Source: Alloalcanivorax mobilis (lineage in GTDB: Bacteria; Pseudomonadota; Gammaproteobacteria; Pseudomonadales; Alcanivoracaceae). Taken from it: a DNA stretch of 64,000 nt. The DNA lies in contig NZ_NMQZ01000015.1 in assembly GCF_002864685.1 (NCBI RefSeq), forward strand, positions 62,001-126,000, given 5' to 3'. Position numbers and translations under genes: made by a program. Positions 9,134-20,100 of this stretch are shown here, one piece after another. The stretch's first letter is position 1; each line of letters starts with the position of its first letter. The notes under the pieces were generated by a model. That model ran no database searches, was not told the origin of the DNA, and worked only from the letters and a program-made list of their open reading frames with translations.

Positions 9134-10681
9134 ATGACCAGTCCCATGAATTACAACGACCTTAGCCCGGCCCAGCTTGTGGAGCTGGCCGTGCAACGCA
9201 ACGAAGGCCGCCTGGCCGCCAATGGCTCCCTGGTGGTGGAAACCGGTCACCGCACCGGTCGCTCTCCGATGGATCGTTACGTCGTTGATGAGCCCAGCAC
9301 CAGCGAGCATATCCATTGGGGCGCCATCAACCGCCCCATCGCTCCGGAAAAATTCGACGCCCTTTGGGATCGGGTCGCCGCGTTCGTCACCGACAGCGAC
9401 ACCTTTGTTTCCCACCTTCACGTGGGTGCCGACACCGATCATTACCTGCCGGTGAAAGTGACCGCCCAGACCGCCTGGCACAATCTGTTCGCCAACACCC
9501 TGTTTATCCGCCCGGAGAAGTACAACCCGCGCGACAAACAGGAATGGCAGATTCTGCACGCGGTCAACTTCCAGTGTGATCCGGAGCGCGACGGCACCAA
9601 CTCCGACGGCTGCGTGATGCTCAACTTCGCCCAGCGTAAGGTGCTGATCGCCGGCATGCGCTACGCCGGCGAAATGAAGAAAGGCATGTTCTCGGTGCAG
9701 AACTTCCTGCTGCCCGAAAAAGACGTGCTGCCCATGCACTGCTCCGCCAATGTCGGCGAAGACGGCGACGTGGCCCTGTTCTTCGGCCTCTCCGGCACCG
9801 GCAAAACCACCCTCTCCGCCGACCCGGACCGTTACCTGATTGGTGACGACGAGCACGGCTGGGGCAAGGACGTGGTGTTCAACATCGAAGGCGGTTGCTA
9901 CGCCAAGTGCATCGACCTGAGCCAGAAAAACGAGCCGATCATCTGGGACGCCATCCGTTTCGGCGCGGTGCTGGAAAACGTCATCATTAATGACGAAAGC
10001 CGCCTGCCCGATTACGCCGACGTGTCCCTGACCGAGAACACCCGCGCCGCCTACCCGCTGGAGAACATCGACAAGCGGGTGATGGAAAACCGTGCCGGCG
10101 AGCCCAAGCATGTGATCTTCCTGACCTGCGATCTGACCGGCGTGCTGCCGCCGGTGTCGCGGCTCACCCACGAAGGCGCGGCTTACCACTTTCTGAGCGG
10201 CTACACCGCTTTGGTGGGCTCCACCGAGGTGGGCGCCGGCAAAGGCATCAAAAGCACTTTCTCCACCTGCTTCGGCGCACCGTTCTTCCCACGCCGCGCC
10301 GGCGAATACGCCGAGCTGCTGATCAAGCGGGTCAAGGAATTCGGCTCCAAGGTCTATCTGGTCAATACCGGCTGGACCGGTGGCCCGTATGGCGAAGGCG
10401 AACGCTTCAGCATTCCCACCACCCGTTCGGTGATTGATGCGATCCTCAGCGGTGAGCTGGACGACGCGGAAACCGAGCATCTGGCCATCATTAACCTGGA
10501 TGTGCCCAAGGCCGTTCCCGGCGTTGACAGCACCCTGCTGCGGCCCAAGAACACCTGGGCCAACCCAGAGAACTACGAAGCCAGCGCCCGCAGCCTGGCC
10601 GAACAATTCGAGAAAAACTTCGCCGAGAAATACGCGGACGTCTCCGACGACATCCGCGCGGCCGGGCCGACCTCGGCCTGA
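9134..10681 (+). CDS. pckA: Phosphoenolpyruvate carboxykinase (ATP)
   Basis: This is a 515-residue ATP-type PEPCK, converting oxaloacetate plus ATP to phosphoenolpyruvate, CO2 and ADP, the entry step of gluconeogenesis. The P-loop GLSGTGKTT (Gly218-Thr226, Lys224) is followed by the metal-binding DDEHGW. The [14 protein letters not shown] and [17 protein letters not shown] signatures are intact. The enzyme suits an organism growing on acetate, fatty acids or alkanes. It sits downstream of yrfG-hslR-hslO as in Enterobacteria but is separated by 400 bp, so it has its own promoter. A strong intrinsic terminator follows. Confidence 0.97.
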   Translation: MTSPMNYNDLSPAQLVELAVQRNEGRLAANGSLVVETGHRTGRSPMDRYVVDEPSTSEHIHWGAINRPIAPEKFDALWDRVAAFVTDSDTFVSHLHVGADTDHYLPVKVTAQTAWHNLFANTLFIRPEKYNPRDKQEWQILHAVNFQCDPERDGTNSDGCVMLNFAQRKVLIAGMRYAGEMKKGMFSVQNFLLPEKDVLPMHCSANVGEDGDVALFFGLSGTGKTTLSADPDRYLIGDDEHGWGKDVVFNIEGGCYAKCIDLSQKNEPIIWDAIRFGAVLENVIINDESRLPDYADVSLTENTRAAYPLENIDKRVMENRAGEPKHVIFLTCDLTGVLPPVSRLTHEGAAYHFLSGYTALVGSTEVGAGKGIKSTFSTCFGAPFFPRRAGEYAELLIKRVKEFGSKVYLVNTGWTGGPYGEGERFSIPTTRSVIDAILSGELDDAETEHLAIINLDVPKAVPGVDSTLLRPKNTWANPENYEASARSLAEQFEKNFAEKYADVSDDIRAAGPTSA

Positions 10682-10696
10682 GCCGGCAACGGCTGC

Positions 10697-10725
10697 AAAA
10701 AAACCGCCTTCGGGCGGTTTTTTTT
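10697..10725 (+). terminator. pckA rho-independent terminator
   Basis: An A7 run, the stem ACCGCC-TTCG-GGCGGT and a T8 run lie 15-44 bp after the pckA stop. The symmetric A and T tracts would let it work in both directions. Confidence 0.93.
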
Positions 10726-10740
10726 GGCTTGCATGCTGGC

Positions 10741-10885
10741 ATCCCCCCTCTCCCCAACCCCTCTCCCGCCAGGGGAGAGGGGCTAAAACACATACCGCCC
10801 GGAAACGCCCCTTTTCTTCTCCACACCGCCTTTCTGGAGCGTCCCCTCTCCCCTTGCGGGAGAGGGGCAGGGAGAGGGGCGTGCA
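10741..10885. repeat. CCTCTCCC/GGGAGAGG extragenic palindromes
   Basis: Two hairpins built on CCCCTCTCCC...GGGAGAGGGG words lie at about 10747-10783 and 10842-10880. The same type recurs near 11025-11062 and 53697-53802. This C/T-rich extragenic palindrome is common in proteobacterial genomes. Confidence 0.75.
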
Positions 10886-11142
10886 AGCATCCCAGTCATC
10901 TGCCCACTTGAAACGCGGGCGCGGCCCAGACGGTGCGGGAGTGGCCGCCATCGTCGGCGAGGGGCTAAAACACACACCGCCCGGAAACGCCCCCTTTTCT
11001 CCTCCACACCGCCTTTCTGGAGCGTCCCCTCTCCCCTTGCGGGAGAGGGACAGGGAGAGGGGCGGGCAAGCATCCCAGTCATCTGCCCACCTGAAACGCG
11101 GCCGCGGCCCAGCCGGTGCGGGAGTGGCCGCCATCGTCGGCG
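10777..11142. repeat. Tandem duplication of a 182-183-bp unit
   Basis: Copy 1 (about 10777-10959) and copy 2 (about 10959-11142) align almost throughout, with a few substitutions and a 1-bp indel. The unit contains a CCTCTCCC palindrome and the last about 20 codons plus stop of the leftward DUF6351 gene. Copy 2 is the functional 3' end (stop at 11079). Copy 1 is a detached, non-translated duplicate of that end. Confidence 0.9.
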
Positions 11143-13685
11143 AGCGGTTGCCCGCCGGTGATGACCCGGTCGGCGCTGCCGTATTGCAGCCAGGTTTGCG
11201 TCGGCACCCGGTGGGCCGGCGGTTTGCTGTAGTCGCAGACGCCGTCGGGGAACACCTCCGCTACCTGGGCGGCGAAGCCTTCCGGGTTAAGGATGCCGGT
11301 GAGCAGGTTGACCGGGTAATCGGTCGGGTCCACCGGCCTGAGCTGACACTTATTGGTGAGCGTGGTGATGGCGTCGCCGGCGATGGTGCGTGGGGTGCCG
11401 AAGCGGGTTTGCACCAGGGTCTGTTGCAGGCGGGCGACCGCGTCGGTGAGCGGCGTCAGCAGGTCGCCGATCTGGCCGGGCAGGCCGAGGGCGGCGAGAT
11501 CCAGGCCACACACCTGGCTGGTGAGCGCGTCCACCACCACGCCGGCTTGCGGGGGCGGCGGCGGCAACAGGGAAAGATCAAGCCCGGGAAGAATCGGGTC
11601 GGGGTAAAGCAGGTTGCCGGTGAACGGCACGATGGGGCCATCCGCGCCCAGCAGGGACGACACCGACAGGCACCGGTCGCGGGCTTGGATCGGCTTGTTG
11701 GTGAGCACCTTTTCAGCAATCGGGGCGTCGCTCTGGTCGGCTTCGATGTCCGCCAGCCAGCGGTCCATTACCAGCAGCGCCTCGGTGGTGTAGACGGTGT
11801 CGCCGGCCAGGGGAAAAGCGCCGAACCAGATCACCTGGTTGTCGGAATAGCCCTGGGTCTGCTCCAGCCGCGCGCGCATTTGCCAGGAGTGGTAGGCGTC
11901 GTGGGCGATGCCCGGGTCCGGCCCGCGCAGGTCGATGATGGCCAGGTTGGCGAGGTGCTCGGCGGTGTTGATGGCGCCGGAGCGGTAGGCATTTTCCAGA
12001 GCCTGAGGGTCGGCCCGGGTGCGCTCGGGCTGATAGTCGATGTCCACGTTAAAGCCGCCGATCTCGCGGTTCACCCTGAGGAACTGCTGCCCGCTGATGG
12101 CGCCGTCTTGCAGCGCTTTCAGGCCGTATTGCACGCCTTCGTTGTCCAGCGGAATGCCGGTGAAACCGCGCCCCAGCGTCTGTTCGTTGAGCGACCACAC
12201 CGACTGCTCCCGAGTACCGAACTGATTGACCATGTAATCGATCAAGCCACAGCGCAGCCCGTCCGGCCGGGTCACCGGGTCATACACGTCAATGCCTTCA
12301 GCCAGCCCGGGGCATTCCGCCTGGTCCGGGTAGGCGGAGGGGAAGAACGCCAGGTCCGAGACAATCGGGTTGAGCGGCAGGTGGCCATAAAACGCGGTCC
12401 ACTGGGCCACGGGGATCACCCCGGAGGTGAGCAGAGAAGTGATCACCGAAAGGAAATCCTGCGGCCCGGTGGGGATCTGGTTACCAAAGTATTGGCTGAG
12501 CAGATTGTAATCGGCGAACTGGGTGGCGGTGGTCCAGGCGTCCGGGTAGGAGCACTGCACGATGATGCCCTGGTAGATGCCCGGGTAAGCGTTGGCGATG
12601 TGCTGCTGGGCAATGGCGCCACCGGAGCAGCCGGTGCCGATGGTGTAGCGCAGCTCGCCGTATTGCTCGACGATGCGCTCCTTGGCCATCATCAGCGATT
12701 CGGCGGCGGTCACCAGATTGACGTTGTGGCCCAGGTTGGCCTGGGCGGAGGAGAGGGTGATAAAGCCGCGCCCCAGGGCCACCGTGATGCTGTCGCCAAG
12801 CAGCAGCTCGGCGCCTTCCGGGGCGGTGCCGGCGATGTCGCCATTGGGCGGCTCACCGGGGCCGTAGCTGACGCCCACGTTGCCGCCGTGATGAATCAGC
12901 AGCTTGTGGTTCCACTGCGGCTGCGGATGCAGCGCGTTCCATTCCTGATCCGGTTGATACAGCGCCATGATCTGGTAGCGGTCGCGGTTCTGCACGCCGG
13001 TTTCCACGCGCACGATGAACGGCACCTCCACGCCCTGGTCGGTGGTGACCCGGGCGATCACGTCGGCGGCGGGAGGGTTGGCCGGGTCGTAGGGCAACAG
13101 GGCGCCGGGCAGGCCCGGGTTGATCGGGTCGAAATTGGTGATCAGCGCTTGCAGCTTGTTGGCCGGCACATACTTGAAGCTGTACTCCGGGCTCTGGTTG
13201 CACTGGGCGTCCACGGCGGCGGCGTTGGTGCAGGTCCAGGGCTGGATCTGCGGGCCGGAGAACACCGGGCCGCCGTTGGGGTGGTTGATCACGGTGCGGC
13301 GCAGCACGGAGCGGTCCGCCAGCTGCACGGCGAGGGTATTCTCGCCCAGCGCCAGGCCGTCGATCAGACCTTTCAGGGAGCCTTCGCCGGTGGCCGACAG
13401 CCGCGCCGAAACGTCGCGCTCACCCACGGTCATCGAGGCACCGTCCAGCAGCGCCGGATCGTCGGCCACCACTTCCACCAGAACATCGCCACCGCTGATC
13501 AGGTCGGCGCGGTTGGAGAGCACACGAATCTCGCCGTCGCCGGCCACCGGATCGGTGGGGGTCGGTTCCGAGGGGTCCGGATCGCGCGGGCCCGGGTCGC
13601 CGCCGGAGGACGATCCACCGCCGCCGCCGCAAGCGCCCAGTAACACGGCCAGAGAAACAACAGCACAAGCATGAACCAGCTTCAT
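11079..13685 (-). CDS. DUF6351-like secreted lipoprotein, putative alpha/beta hydrolase (paralogue 2)
   Basis: This 868-residue protein is the longest of three paralogues. A lipoprotein signal peptide (LLGAC, lipid Cys19) is followed by a Gly/Ser stretch and a Pro/Asp linker. The domain shared with paralogues 1 and 3 carries the nucleophile motif GTGCSGGAIAQQ (candidate Ser354) and the C-terminal FPDGVCDYSKP. About 60-80 extra residues near the C-terminal third (LPPPPPQAGVVVDALTSQVC and surroundings) are absent from the others. The ribosome site GGGAG precedes the ATG. The last 20 codons lie in a tandem duplication that left a copy of the gene end downstream. It does not share the upstream element of paralogues 1 and 3. 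Catalysis is inferred; the substrate is unknown. Confidence 0.75.
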   Translation of the reverse strand: MKLVHACAVVSLAVLLGACGGGGGSSSGGDPGPRDPDPSEPTPTDPVAGDGEIRVLSNRADLISGGDVLVEVVADDPALLDGASMTVGERDVSARLSATGEGSLKGLIDGLALGENTLAVQLADRSVLRRTVINHPNGGPVFSGPQIQPWTCTNAAAVDAQCNQSPEYSFKYVPANKLQALITNFDPINPGLPGALLPYDPANPPAADVIARVTTDQGVEVPFIVRVETGVQNRDRYQIMALYQPDQEWNALHPQPQWNHKLLIHHGGNVGVSYGPGEPPNGDIAGTAPEGAELLLGDSITVALGRGFITLSSAQANLGHNVNLVTAAESLMMAKERIVEQYGELRYTIGTGCSGGAIAQQHIANAYPGIYQGIIVQCSYPDAWTTATQFADYNLLSQYFGNQIPTGPQDFLSVITSLLTSGVIPVAQWTAFYGHLPLNPIVSDLAFFPSAYPDQAECPGLAEGIDVYDPVTRPDGLRCGLIDYMVNQFGTREQSVWSLNEQTLGRGFTGIPLDNEGVQYGLKALQDGAISGQQFLRVNREIGGFNVDIDYQPERTRADPQALENAYRSGAINTAEHLANLAIIDLRGPDPGIAHDAYHSWQMRARLEQTQGYSDNQVIWFGAFPLAGDTVYTTEALLVMDRWLADIEADQSDAPIAEKVLTNKPIQARDRCLSVSSLLGADGPIVPFTGNLLYPDPILPGLDLSLLPPPPPQAGVVVDALTSQVCGLDLAALGLPGQIGDLLTPLTDAVARLQQTLVQTRFGTPRTIAGDAITTLTNKCQLRPVDPTDYPVNLLTGILNPEGFAAQVAEVFPDGVCDYSKPPAHRVPTQTWLQYGSADRVITGGQPLADDGGHSRTGWAAAAFQVGR

Positions 13686-13748
13686 TATTATTCTCCCGTC
13701 GCCGGGCGGGGACGGCCCCGGCGGTTGGCAAACGACAAAGGGGCGTTA

Positions 13749-13780
13749 CATAACCGCCGGGCCAGTGGCGGGAGGTTATG
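13749..13780. promoter_or_regulatory. Dyad upstream of DUF6351 paralogue 2
   Basis: CATAACC at 13749-13755 and GGTTATG at 13774-13780 form a dyad 64-95 nt upstream of the start codon. A second small dyad, GTTTG-TAC-CAAAC, lies at 13868-13880. Either could be an operator; no known consensus is matched. Confidence 0.3.
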
Positions 13781-13911
13781 CACACTATTGATTGTCGTCG
13801 CCGCCGCCGGTAACCGCTGTTAGCGACTGGTTGTCGGCTGGTGTCCTGTGTAATACCAATATTGAACGTTTGTACCAAACTGACCGGGTTCTGTAACCGC
13901 TCGCCCCGGGC

Positions 13912-15534
13912 TCAGCCTTGCTGGCGCAGGATAAAGCGCTGGATCTTGCCGCTCGGGGTTTTCGGCAACGCCTCGACGAACGCCACCTCACGGGGGTAGG
14001 CATGGGCCGAGAGCCGCTCGCGCACGTGCTGCTGAAGCTCCCGAGCCAGCTCCTCGCTGGCGCTGAAGCGCTCGCCGAGCACCACGAACGCCTTCACCAA
14101 TTCGGTGCGCTCCGGGTCCGGCTTGCCGACCACCGCCGCTTCCACCACCGAGGGGTGTTCGATCAACGCGCTTTCCACATCGAACGGGCCAACCCGGTAA
14201 CCGGAAGTGGTGATCACGTCGTCGCTGCGGCCGACGAAACTGATGCTGCCGTCGGTGTTCAGTTCCACCGTGTCGCCACTTAAATAGTAGTCGCCCTGGA
14301 AGGCCTTCTGCGGCGCCGCCGGATAGCCGGGAAACCAGAACAATGGCGAGCGTGGGCAGTCCACCGCCAGAATGCCCGGGGTCTCGGCGGGCAGTTCCTG
14401 GCCCTGTTCATCCACCACCACCACCCGGTGGCCGGGCACCGCGTAGTCGGCGGCGCCGATGCGCACCGGGTGCTCCAGCTCGTGGTGATTGCACAGCACC
14501 ATGCCCAGTTCGGTCTGGCCGTAGTGATCGTGAATGGTCACGCCCAGCGCGCGGTCGAACCAGCGGATCACTTCCGGGGTGAGCGGTTCACCGGCGCTGC
14601 TGACCGCGCGCAGGCGGCCTTTGAGCGCGTTTTCCACCCGCTCGCCCCCGGCCATCAGCAGGCGGAACGCGGTGGGCGAGCCGGCCAGATTGGTGATCCG
14701 GTAGCGCTCGACCACCCGGCAGGTGCTTTCCACGGTGAAGGGGCCGTCGTAGAAGGTGGTCGGGCAACCCAGCGACAACGGCCCGGTGACCGCGTAATAG
14801 AGCCCGTAGGCCCAGCCCGGATCGGCCAGATTCCAGAACGCGTCCTGCCGCCGCAACCCCACCGCCTCGGTCATGTAACCCTTGAACGCGAGAATCGCCT
14901 TGAGCGGCACCGGCACCGCCTTGGGCAGGCCGGTGGTGCCGGAGGTGAACATCATCAGAAACGGGTCCTCGGCGCCGCGCATCACCGGCTCGAAGGTGTC
15001 CGCCGCCTGCTCCAGCTCCGCCCAGAAACTGAAATCACCACGCCGCACGCCTTCGCCCTTCGGGCCGGCCACGGTAAGCACCGCCGGCACCGTGTCCAGG
15101 CCGTCCAGTTTGGCGCGGTTGGCGCCGTCGGTGACCACCACCTTGCTGCCGGCGATGTCCAGACGGTGGCCAATGGCCTTGGGCCCGAAGGCGGTGAACA
15201 ACGGCTGATACACGGCGCCCAGGCGCCAGGTGCCGAGGATGGTAATCAGCAGTTCCACGCGGCGCGGCAGCAGCCCGGACACGCAATCGCCGGCGCGCAC
15301 GCCTTGGCCGTGCAGAAAGTCGGCGAAGCGTGCCGACCAGCGTTGCAGTTCATCGAAGGTATAGCGCTCGCGAGCGCCGCTCTCGCCTTCCCAGAACAGC
15401 GCGATGCGCCCGGGCAACGCGTGTCGGTCGCAACATTCCACGCAGGCGTTCAGGCTGTGCAGGGAGCCGGCCAGGTTGGCGTCGGCGAACGTCTGGTAAT
15501 CGAAGCCGTCGGCGGCCTGTTGATAGTCACGCAT
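13912..15534 (-). CDS. Acyl-CoA synthetase, AMP-binding (AcsA/ACSM-like)
   Basis: This is a 540-residue member of the adenylate-forming superfamily. It has the phosphate loop TSGTTGLPK and a C-terminal TPSGKIQRF catalytic lysine. It activates a carboxylic acid to acyl-AMP and then acyl-CoA. The sequence resembles acetyl/medium-chain acyl-CoA synthetases (ACSM type) more than long-chain FadD. The ATG at 15534 has GGAGAG 5-7 nt upstream; the frame extends to a TTG at 15552 that lacks a site. It lies 42 bp after a second acyl-CoA synthetase on the same strand, so the two likely form an operon. Acid chain length cannot be read from the sequence. Confidence 0.85.
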   Translation of the reverse strand: MRDYQQAADGFDYQTFADANLAGSLHSLNACVECCDRHALPGRIALFWEGESGARERYTFDELQRWSARFADFLHGQGVRAGDCVSGLLPRRVELLITILGTWRLGAVYQPLFTAFGPKAIGHRLDIAGSKVVVTDGANRAKLDGLDTVPAVLTVAGPKGEGVRRGDFSFWAELEQAADTFEPVMRGAEDPFLMMFTSGTTGLPKAVPVPLKAILAFKGYMTEAVGLRRQDAFWNLADPGWAYGLYYAVTGPLSLGCPTTFYDGPFTVESTCRVVERYRITNLAGSPTAFRLLMAGGERVENALKGRLRAVSSAGEPLTPEVIRWFDRALGVTIHDHYGQTELGMVLCNHHELEHPVRIGAADYAVPGHRVVVVDEQGQELPAETPGILAVDCPRSPLFWFPGYPAAPQKAFQGDYYLSGDTVELNTDGSISFVGRSDDVITTSGYRVGPFDVESALIEHPSVVEAAVVGKPDPERTELVKAFVVLGERFSASEELARELQQHVRERLSAHAYPREVAFVEALPKTPSGKIQRFILRQQG

Positions 15535-15576
15535 AAAAACTCTCCATGGCAATTCACGGCGGTGAATTGCCGTTTG

Positions 15577-17250
<1,674 letters not shown>

Positions 17251-17302
17251 GGACATGCTCCTGTGTTTGTTATCGGTATCGGCGCTGGCACCGGCCTCCA
17301 TG

Positions 17303-17324
17303 TTGACGTTAACGTAAAGGTCAA
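17303..17324. promoter_or_regulatory. LiuR-like MerR-family operator between acyl-CoA synthetase and ndh
   Basis: TTGACGTTAACGTAAA at 17303-17318 is a 16-bp dyad with one mismatched pair, extended to GGTCAA at 17324. It resembles the recalled LiuR consensus (TTTACGTTAACGTAAA-like). It sits 53-74 nt upstream of the acyl-CoA synthetase ATG on the minus strand, with TTGACC as possible -35. No liuR gene is present in the window. Confidence 0.55.
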
Positions 17325-17444
17325 TTCAAGCACCGGGCTCTCAGACTTAGGTCTACAATACGCCCACACGCCGTGGCGCGCCGAGCACTGCACGAATCGG
17401 CGTGAACCACTACACTGCGCGCTTTACCTGAAAGGAGTCTCCCG

Positions 17445-18734
17445 ATGAGCAAACCCAGGATTGTGGTGGTCGGCGGCGGCGCCGGCGGGCTGCCTCTGGT
17501 CACCCAGCTTGGCCGCAAACTGGGCAAGTACGGACGGGCGGACATTACCCTGGTGGACCCCAGCAACATGCACGTCTGGAAGCCGCGCTTCCATGAGGTG
17601 GCCACCGGCGCCATCGACGCCGACCTGGACGCGGTGGACTACCGTGCCCACGCGCGCCTCAACCATTACCGGTTCGAACCCGGCACCATGACGCGCCTGG
17701 ACGAAACCGAACAAGAGGTCGTGCTGGCGCCGTATTGCGACAAGCACGGCGAACAGGTGCTGCCGGAGCGCCGCCTGCCCTACGATTACCTGGTGATCGC
17801 GGTGGGCAGCCAGAGCAACGATTTCGGCACCCCGGGGGTGCGCGAGCATTGTCTGTTCATGGACACACGGGTGCAGGCGGAACGCTTTCGCGAGCGCTTT
17901 CTGAACACCTGCCTGCACGCCAACTACCGCGACGAGCCGGTGTCGGTGGCGATTGTCGGCGGCGGCGCCACCGGCGTGGAACTGGCCGCGGAAATCCACC
18001 ATGCGGTGTCCATGCTCAAGCTCTATGGCCACGACCAACTGGATCGCAAACAGCTTAACGTCACCGTGGTGGAAGCGATGTCACGCATTTTGCCGGGTCT
18101 GCCGGAGCGCGTGTCCGAAGGCGCCCGCAAGCGCCTGGAAGCACTCGGCGTAAAAGTGCGCACCGATGTGATGGTCGGCGAAGCCACCGCCCACGCCCTG
18201 GTCACCAAAGACGGCGAGACCCTGGCGGCGGATCTGCTGGTGTGGGCGGCTGGCGTTAAAGCCCCGGCCTTTCTCGGTGAACTGGGCCTGCCGGTGAACC
18301 GCATCAACCAGATCGAGGTGGAACCGACCCTGCTGGCCCGGGGCCGTGACAACATTTTCGTGATCGGCGACTGCGCCTTTTTCAAACCCGAAGGCGAGGA
18401 CAAACCGATTCCCCCCCGCGCCCAATCCGCCCAGCAGATGGCCCACCAGACCGCCCGCAATCTCAACCGCCTGCTGATGCACCGCGAGGCGAAGCCGTTC
18501 GAGTACAAGGACCGGGGCTCGCTGGTGTCGCTGTCCGGTTACAGTTCGGTGGGCATGCTGATGGGCAACCTCAAAGGCGGCAACTTCTTCGTCGAAGGCT
18601 GGCTCGCCCGCCTCATGTACGTGGGCCTGTACCGCATGCACCAGGCCGCGCTCTACGGCTGGCCGCGCACCATTTTGTTGCTCACCGCCGGCCGCTTCAG
18701 CCGCCTGGTGCGGCCGAGGTTGAAGTTGCATTGA
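17445..18734 (+). CDS. ndh: Type II NADH:quinone dehydrogenase (NDH-2)
   Basis: This 429-residue FAD flavoprotein has two Rossmann motifs, VVVGGGAGGLPL near the N-terminus and VAIVGGGATGVELAAE in the middle, plus IFVIGDCAFF for the flavin. NDH-2 oxidises NADH and reduces quinone without pumping protons, bound peripherally to the inner membrane by its C-terminal amphipathic region. The length matches E. coli Ndh (434). AAAGGAG lies 8 nt upstream of the ATG. It diverges from the acyl-CoA synthetase operon, consistent with disposal of NADH from beta-oxidation. A heptad inverted array begins just after its stop codon. Confidence 0.93.
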   Translation: MSKPRIVVVGGGAGGLPLVTQLGRKLGKYGRADITLVDPSNMHVWKPRFHEVATGAIDADLDAVDYRAHARLNHYRFEPGTMTRLDETEQEVVLAPYCDKHGEQVLPERRLPYDYLVIAVGSQSNDFGTPGVREHCLFMDTRVQAERFRERFLNTCLHANYRDEPVSVAIVGGGATGVELAAEIHHAVSMLKLYGHDQLDRKQLNVTVVEAMSRILPGLPERVSEGARKRLEALGVKVRTDVMVGEATAHALVTKDGETLAADLLVWAAGVKAPAFLGELGLPVNRINQIEVEPTLLARGRDNIFVIGDCAFFKPEGEDKPIPPRAQSAQQMAHQTARNLNRLLMHREAKPFEYKDRGSLVSLSGYSSVGMLMGNLKGGNFFVEGWLARLMYVGLYRMHQAALYGWPRTILLLTAGRFSRLVRPRLKLH

Positions 18735-18742
18735 ATCAGAGA

Positions 18743-18814
18743 GTTGAAAGTTGAAGGTTAAAAGTTAAAAAGCGGCGTCAGTTCCCTTTTAACTTTTAAC
18801 TTTTAACTTTCAAC
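18743..18814. repeat. Heptanucleotide inverted array B (GTTNAAA / TTTNAAC)
   Basis: Four 7-nt units (GTTGAAA, GTTGAAG, GTTAAAA, GTTAAAA; 18743-18770) face four complementary units (TTTTAAC three times, TTTCAAC; 18787-18814). The 16-nt loop is at 18771-18786. The arms pair at 26 of 28 positions. It lies between convergent genes (ndh stop 18734, synthase stop 18880) and may work as a bidirectional terminator. Confidence 0.92.
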
Positions 18815-18879
18815 TCAACCACTCTCGACCACTCTCAACCTGGCCTCTTCGCACCGCCTTCCCCGTCCTCGTAACCGCC

Positions 18880-20100
18880 TCAAACCTCCCCCCGATTATC
18901 CAGTTCCACCGCTTCGTGCATGCGTTCTAGCAGGTCGGGGACGGCGGCTTGGACGCGGTTCCAGCTGGGAATGAAGGGTTTGTCGCTGGGTGATTCCAGG
19001 AAGGTGCGGCCGGCTTCCATCAGGTTGCTGGCGAACAGCTCCACCGCTTGCTCCTCGCTGTGCCGGTCCAGGGTCAGGCCGTTCATCATGGCGTCGTTGT
19101 AGTAGGTTTCGATCAGGTCCAGGGCCATGCGGTAGTAGGTGGCCTTGATGGTGCGGAAGCTTTCGCTGCTGATCTGCACGCCCAGGGTGGCGAGCTTGCG
19201 GTAAAGCGCCTTGGCGATGTCCAGGCTCATGCGGTTGAGGCCGGCGGCCGGGTCTTCCTCGGAGACCGGCTGGTGCTTGTGGTCGTAGACGTCGGCGATG
19301 TCGACCTGGCACAGGCGCTTGGTGGAGTAATTGCGGTGCACCTCGGAAAGCACGCCGATCTCCAGCCCCCAGTCACTGGGAATGCGAATGCCATCGAGCA
19401 CGTCGGTGCGCATGGAGAATTCCCCCGACAGCGGATAACGGAAGCTGTCCAGGTAATCCAGATAGGGCAGCGGCCCGAAAATCTGTTTCAGGGCGCGCAG
19501 CAGCGGCGTCACCATCAACCGGGCCACGCGACCGTTGAGCTTACCGTCGGCGATGCGCGGGTAATAACCCTTGCAGAATTCATAATTGAAGTGCGGGTTG
19601 GCGACCGGGTAGATCAGCCGCGCCAGCAGGCCGCGCTCGTAGGTGACGATGTCGCAATCGTGCAAGGCCACCGCCTCGGTGCGCCGCGAGGCTTGCACGT
19701 AGCCGCTGCAGTACCACACGTTGCGCCCCTTGCCGGGCTCCTGCGGGGAAATGTCTTCCGCTTCCAGTTCCGCGTGCAGCGCTTGCAGGCGGGGGCCGTC
19801 GTTCCAGAGAATCCGGTGGTGCTGGGGCAGACGGGAAAAGAAGTCGCGGGCAAACAGAAACTGCTCCCGATCGGCGCGATCCAGACCGATCACGATCTCA
19901 TTGAGGTAAGGCACGCGCGCCAGTTCATCGACGATGTGCGACAACGCCGGGCCTTCCAACTCGGAGAACAACGACGGCAGAATCAGGCCCATGGGCCGGC
20001 GCCGGGCGAAGCGCACCAGGTCCTGTTCCAGTTCCTCCACGCTGCGCTGATTGAGATTGTGAAAGTTGGTGATGATGCCGTTCTGGTAAAAGTCGCTCAT
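18880..20100 (-). CDS. Glucosyl/mannosyl-3-phosphoglycerate synthase-like glycosyltransferase
   Basis: This 406-residue GT-A glycosyltransferase contains a DxD metal motif in ALHDCDIV (Asp148, Asp150) and long stretches typical of GpgS (family GT81). GpgS enzymes transfer glucose from an NDP-sugar to 3-phosphoglycerate. The neighbour upstream in the same operon is a HAD phosphatase of the mannosyl-3-phosphoglycerate phosphatase family, the expected next step. The ATG at 20100 overlaps that gene's stop (ATGA), so they are translationally coupled. The product pair would make glucosylglycerate or mannosylglycerate, an osmolyte and thermal- or nitrogen-stress solute. The donor sugar cannot be decided from sequence. 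Confidence 0.8.
   Translation of the reverse strand: MSDFYQNGIITNFHNLNQRSVEELEQDLVRFARRRPMGLILPSLFSELEGPALSHIVDELARVPYLNEIVIGLDRADREQFLFARDFFSRLPQHHRILWNDGPRLQALHAELEAEDISPQEPGKGRNVWYCSGYVQASRRTEAVALHDCDIVTYERGLLARLIYPVANPHFNYEFCKGYYPRIADGKLNGRVARLMVTPLLRALKQIFGPLPYLDYLDSFRYPLSGEFSMRTDVLDGIRIPSDWGLEIGVLSEVHRNYSTKRLCQVDIADVYDHKHQPVSEEDPAAGLNRMSLDIAKALYRKLATLGVQISSESFRTIKATYYRMALDLIETYYNDAMMNGLTLDRHSEEQAVELFASNLMEAGRTFLESPSDKPFIPSWNRVQAAVPDLLERMHEAVELDNRGEV

Noticed and set aside
9083-11134. A 683-residue minus-strand frame containing an internal repeat of about 60 residues
   Set aside because: The repeat in the translation reflects the 182-bp DNA duplication. The frame is antisense to pckA and is not a gene.
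10434-13643. A 1069-residue plus-strand open frame opposite DUF6351 paralogue 2
   Set aside because: It is antisense to a protein with a signal peptide, catalytic motif and ribosome site. Its composition (Gly/Ala/Val/His/Gln-rich) is typical of reversed GC-rich coding sequence, and it crosses the terminator and repeats.
17670-17690. A GGTTCGAACCC-type T-loop suggesting a tRNA
   Set aside because: It lies within the ndh coding sequence and no cloverleaf can be drawn around it.
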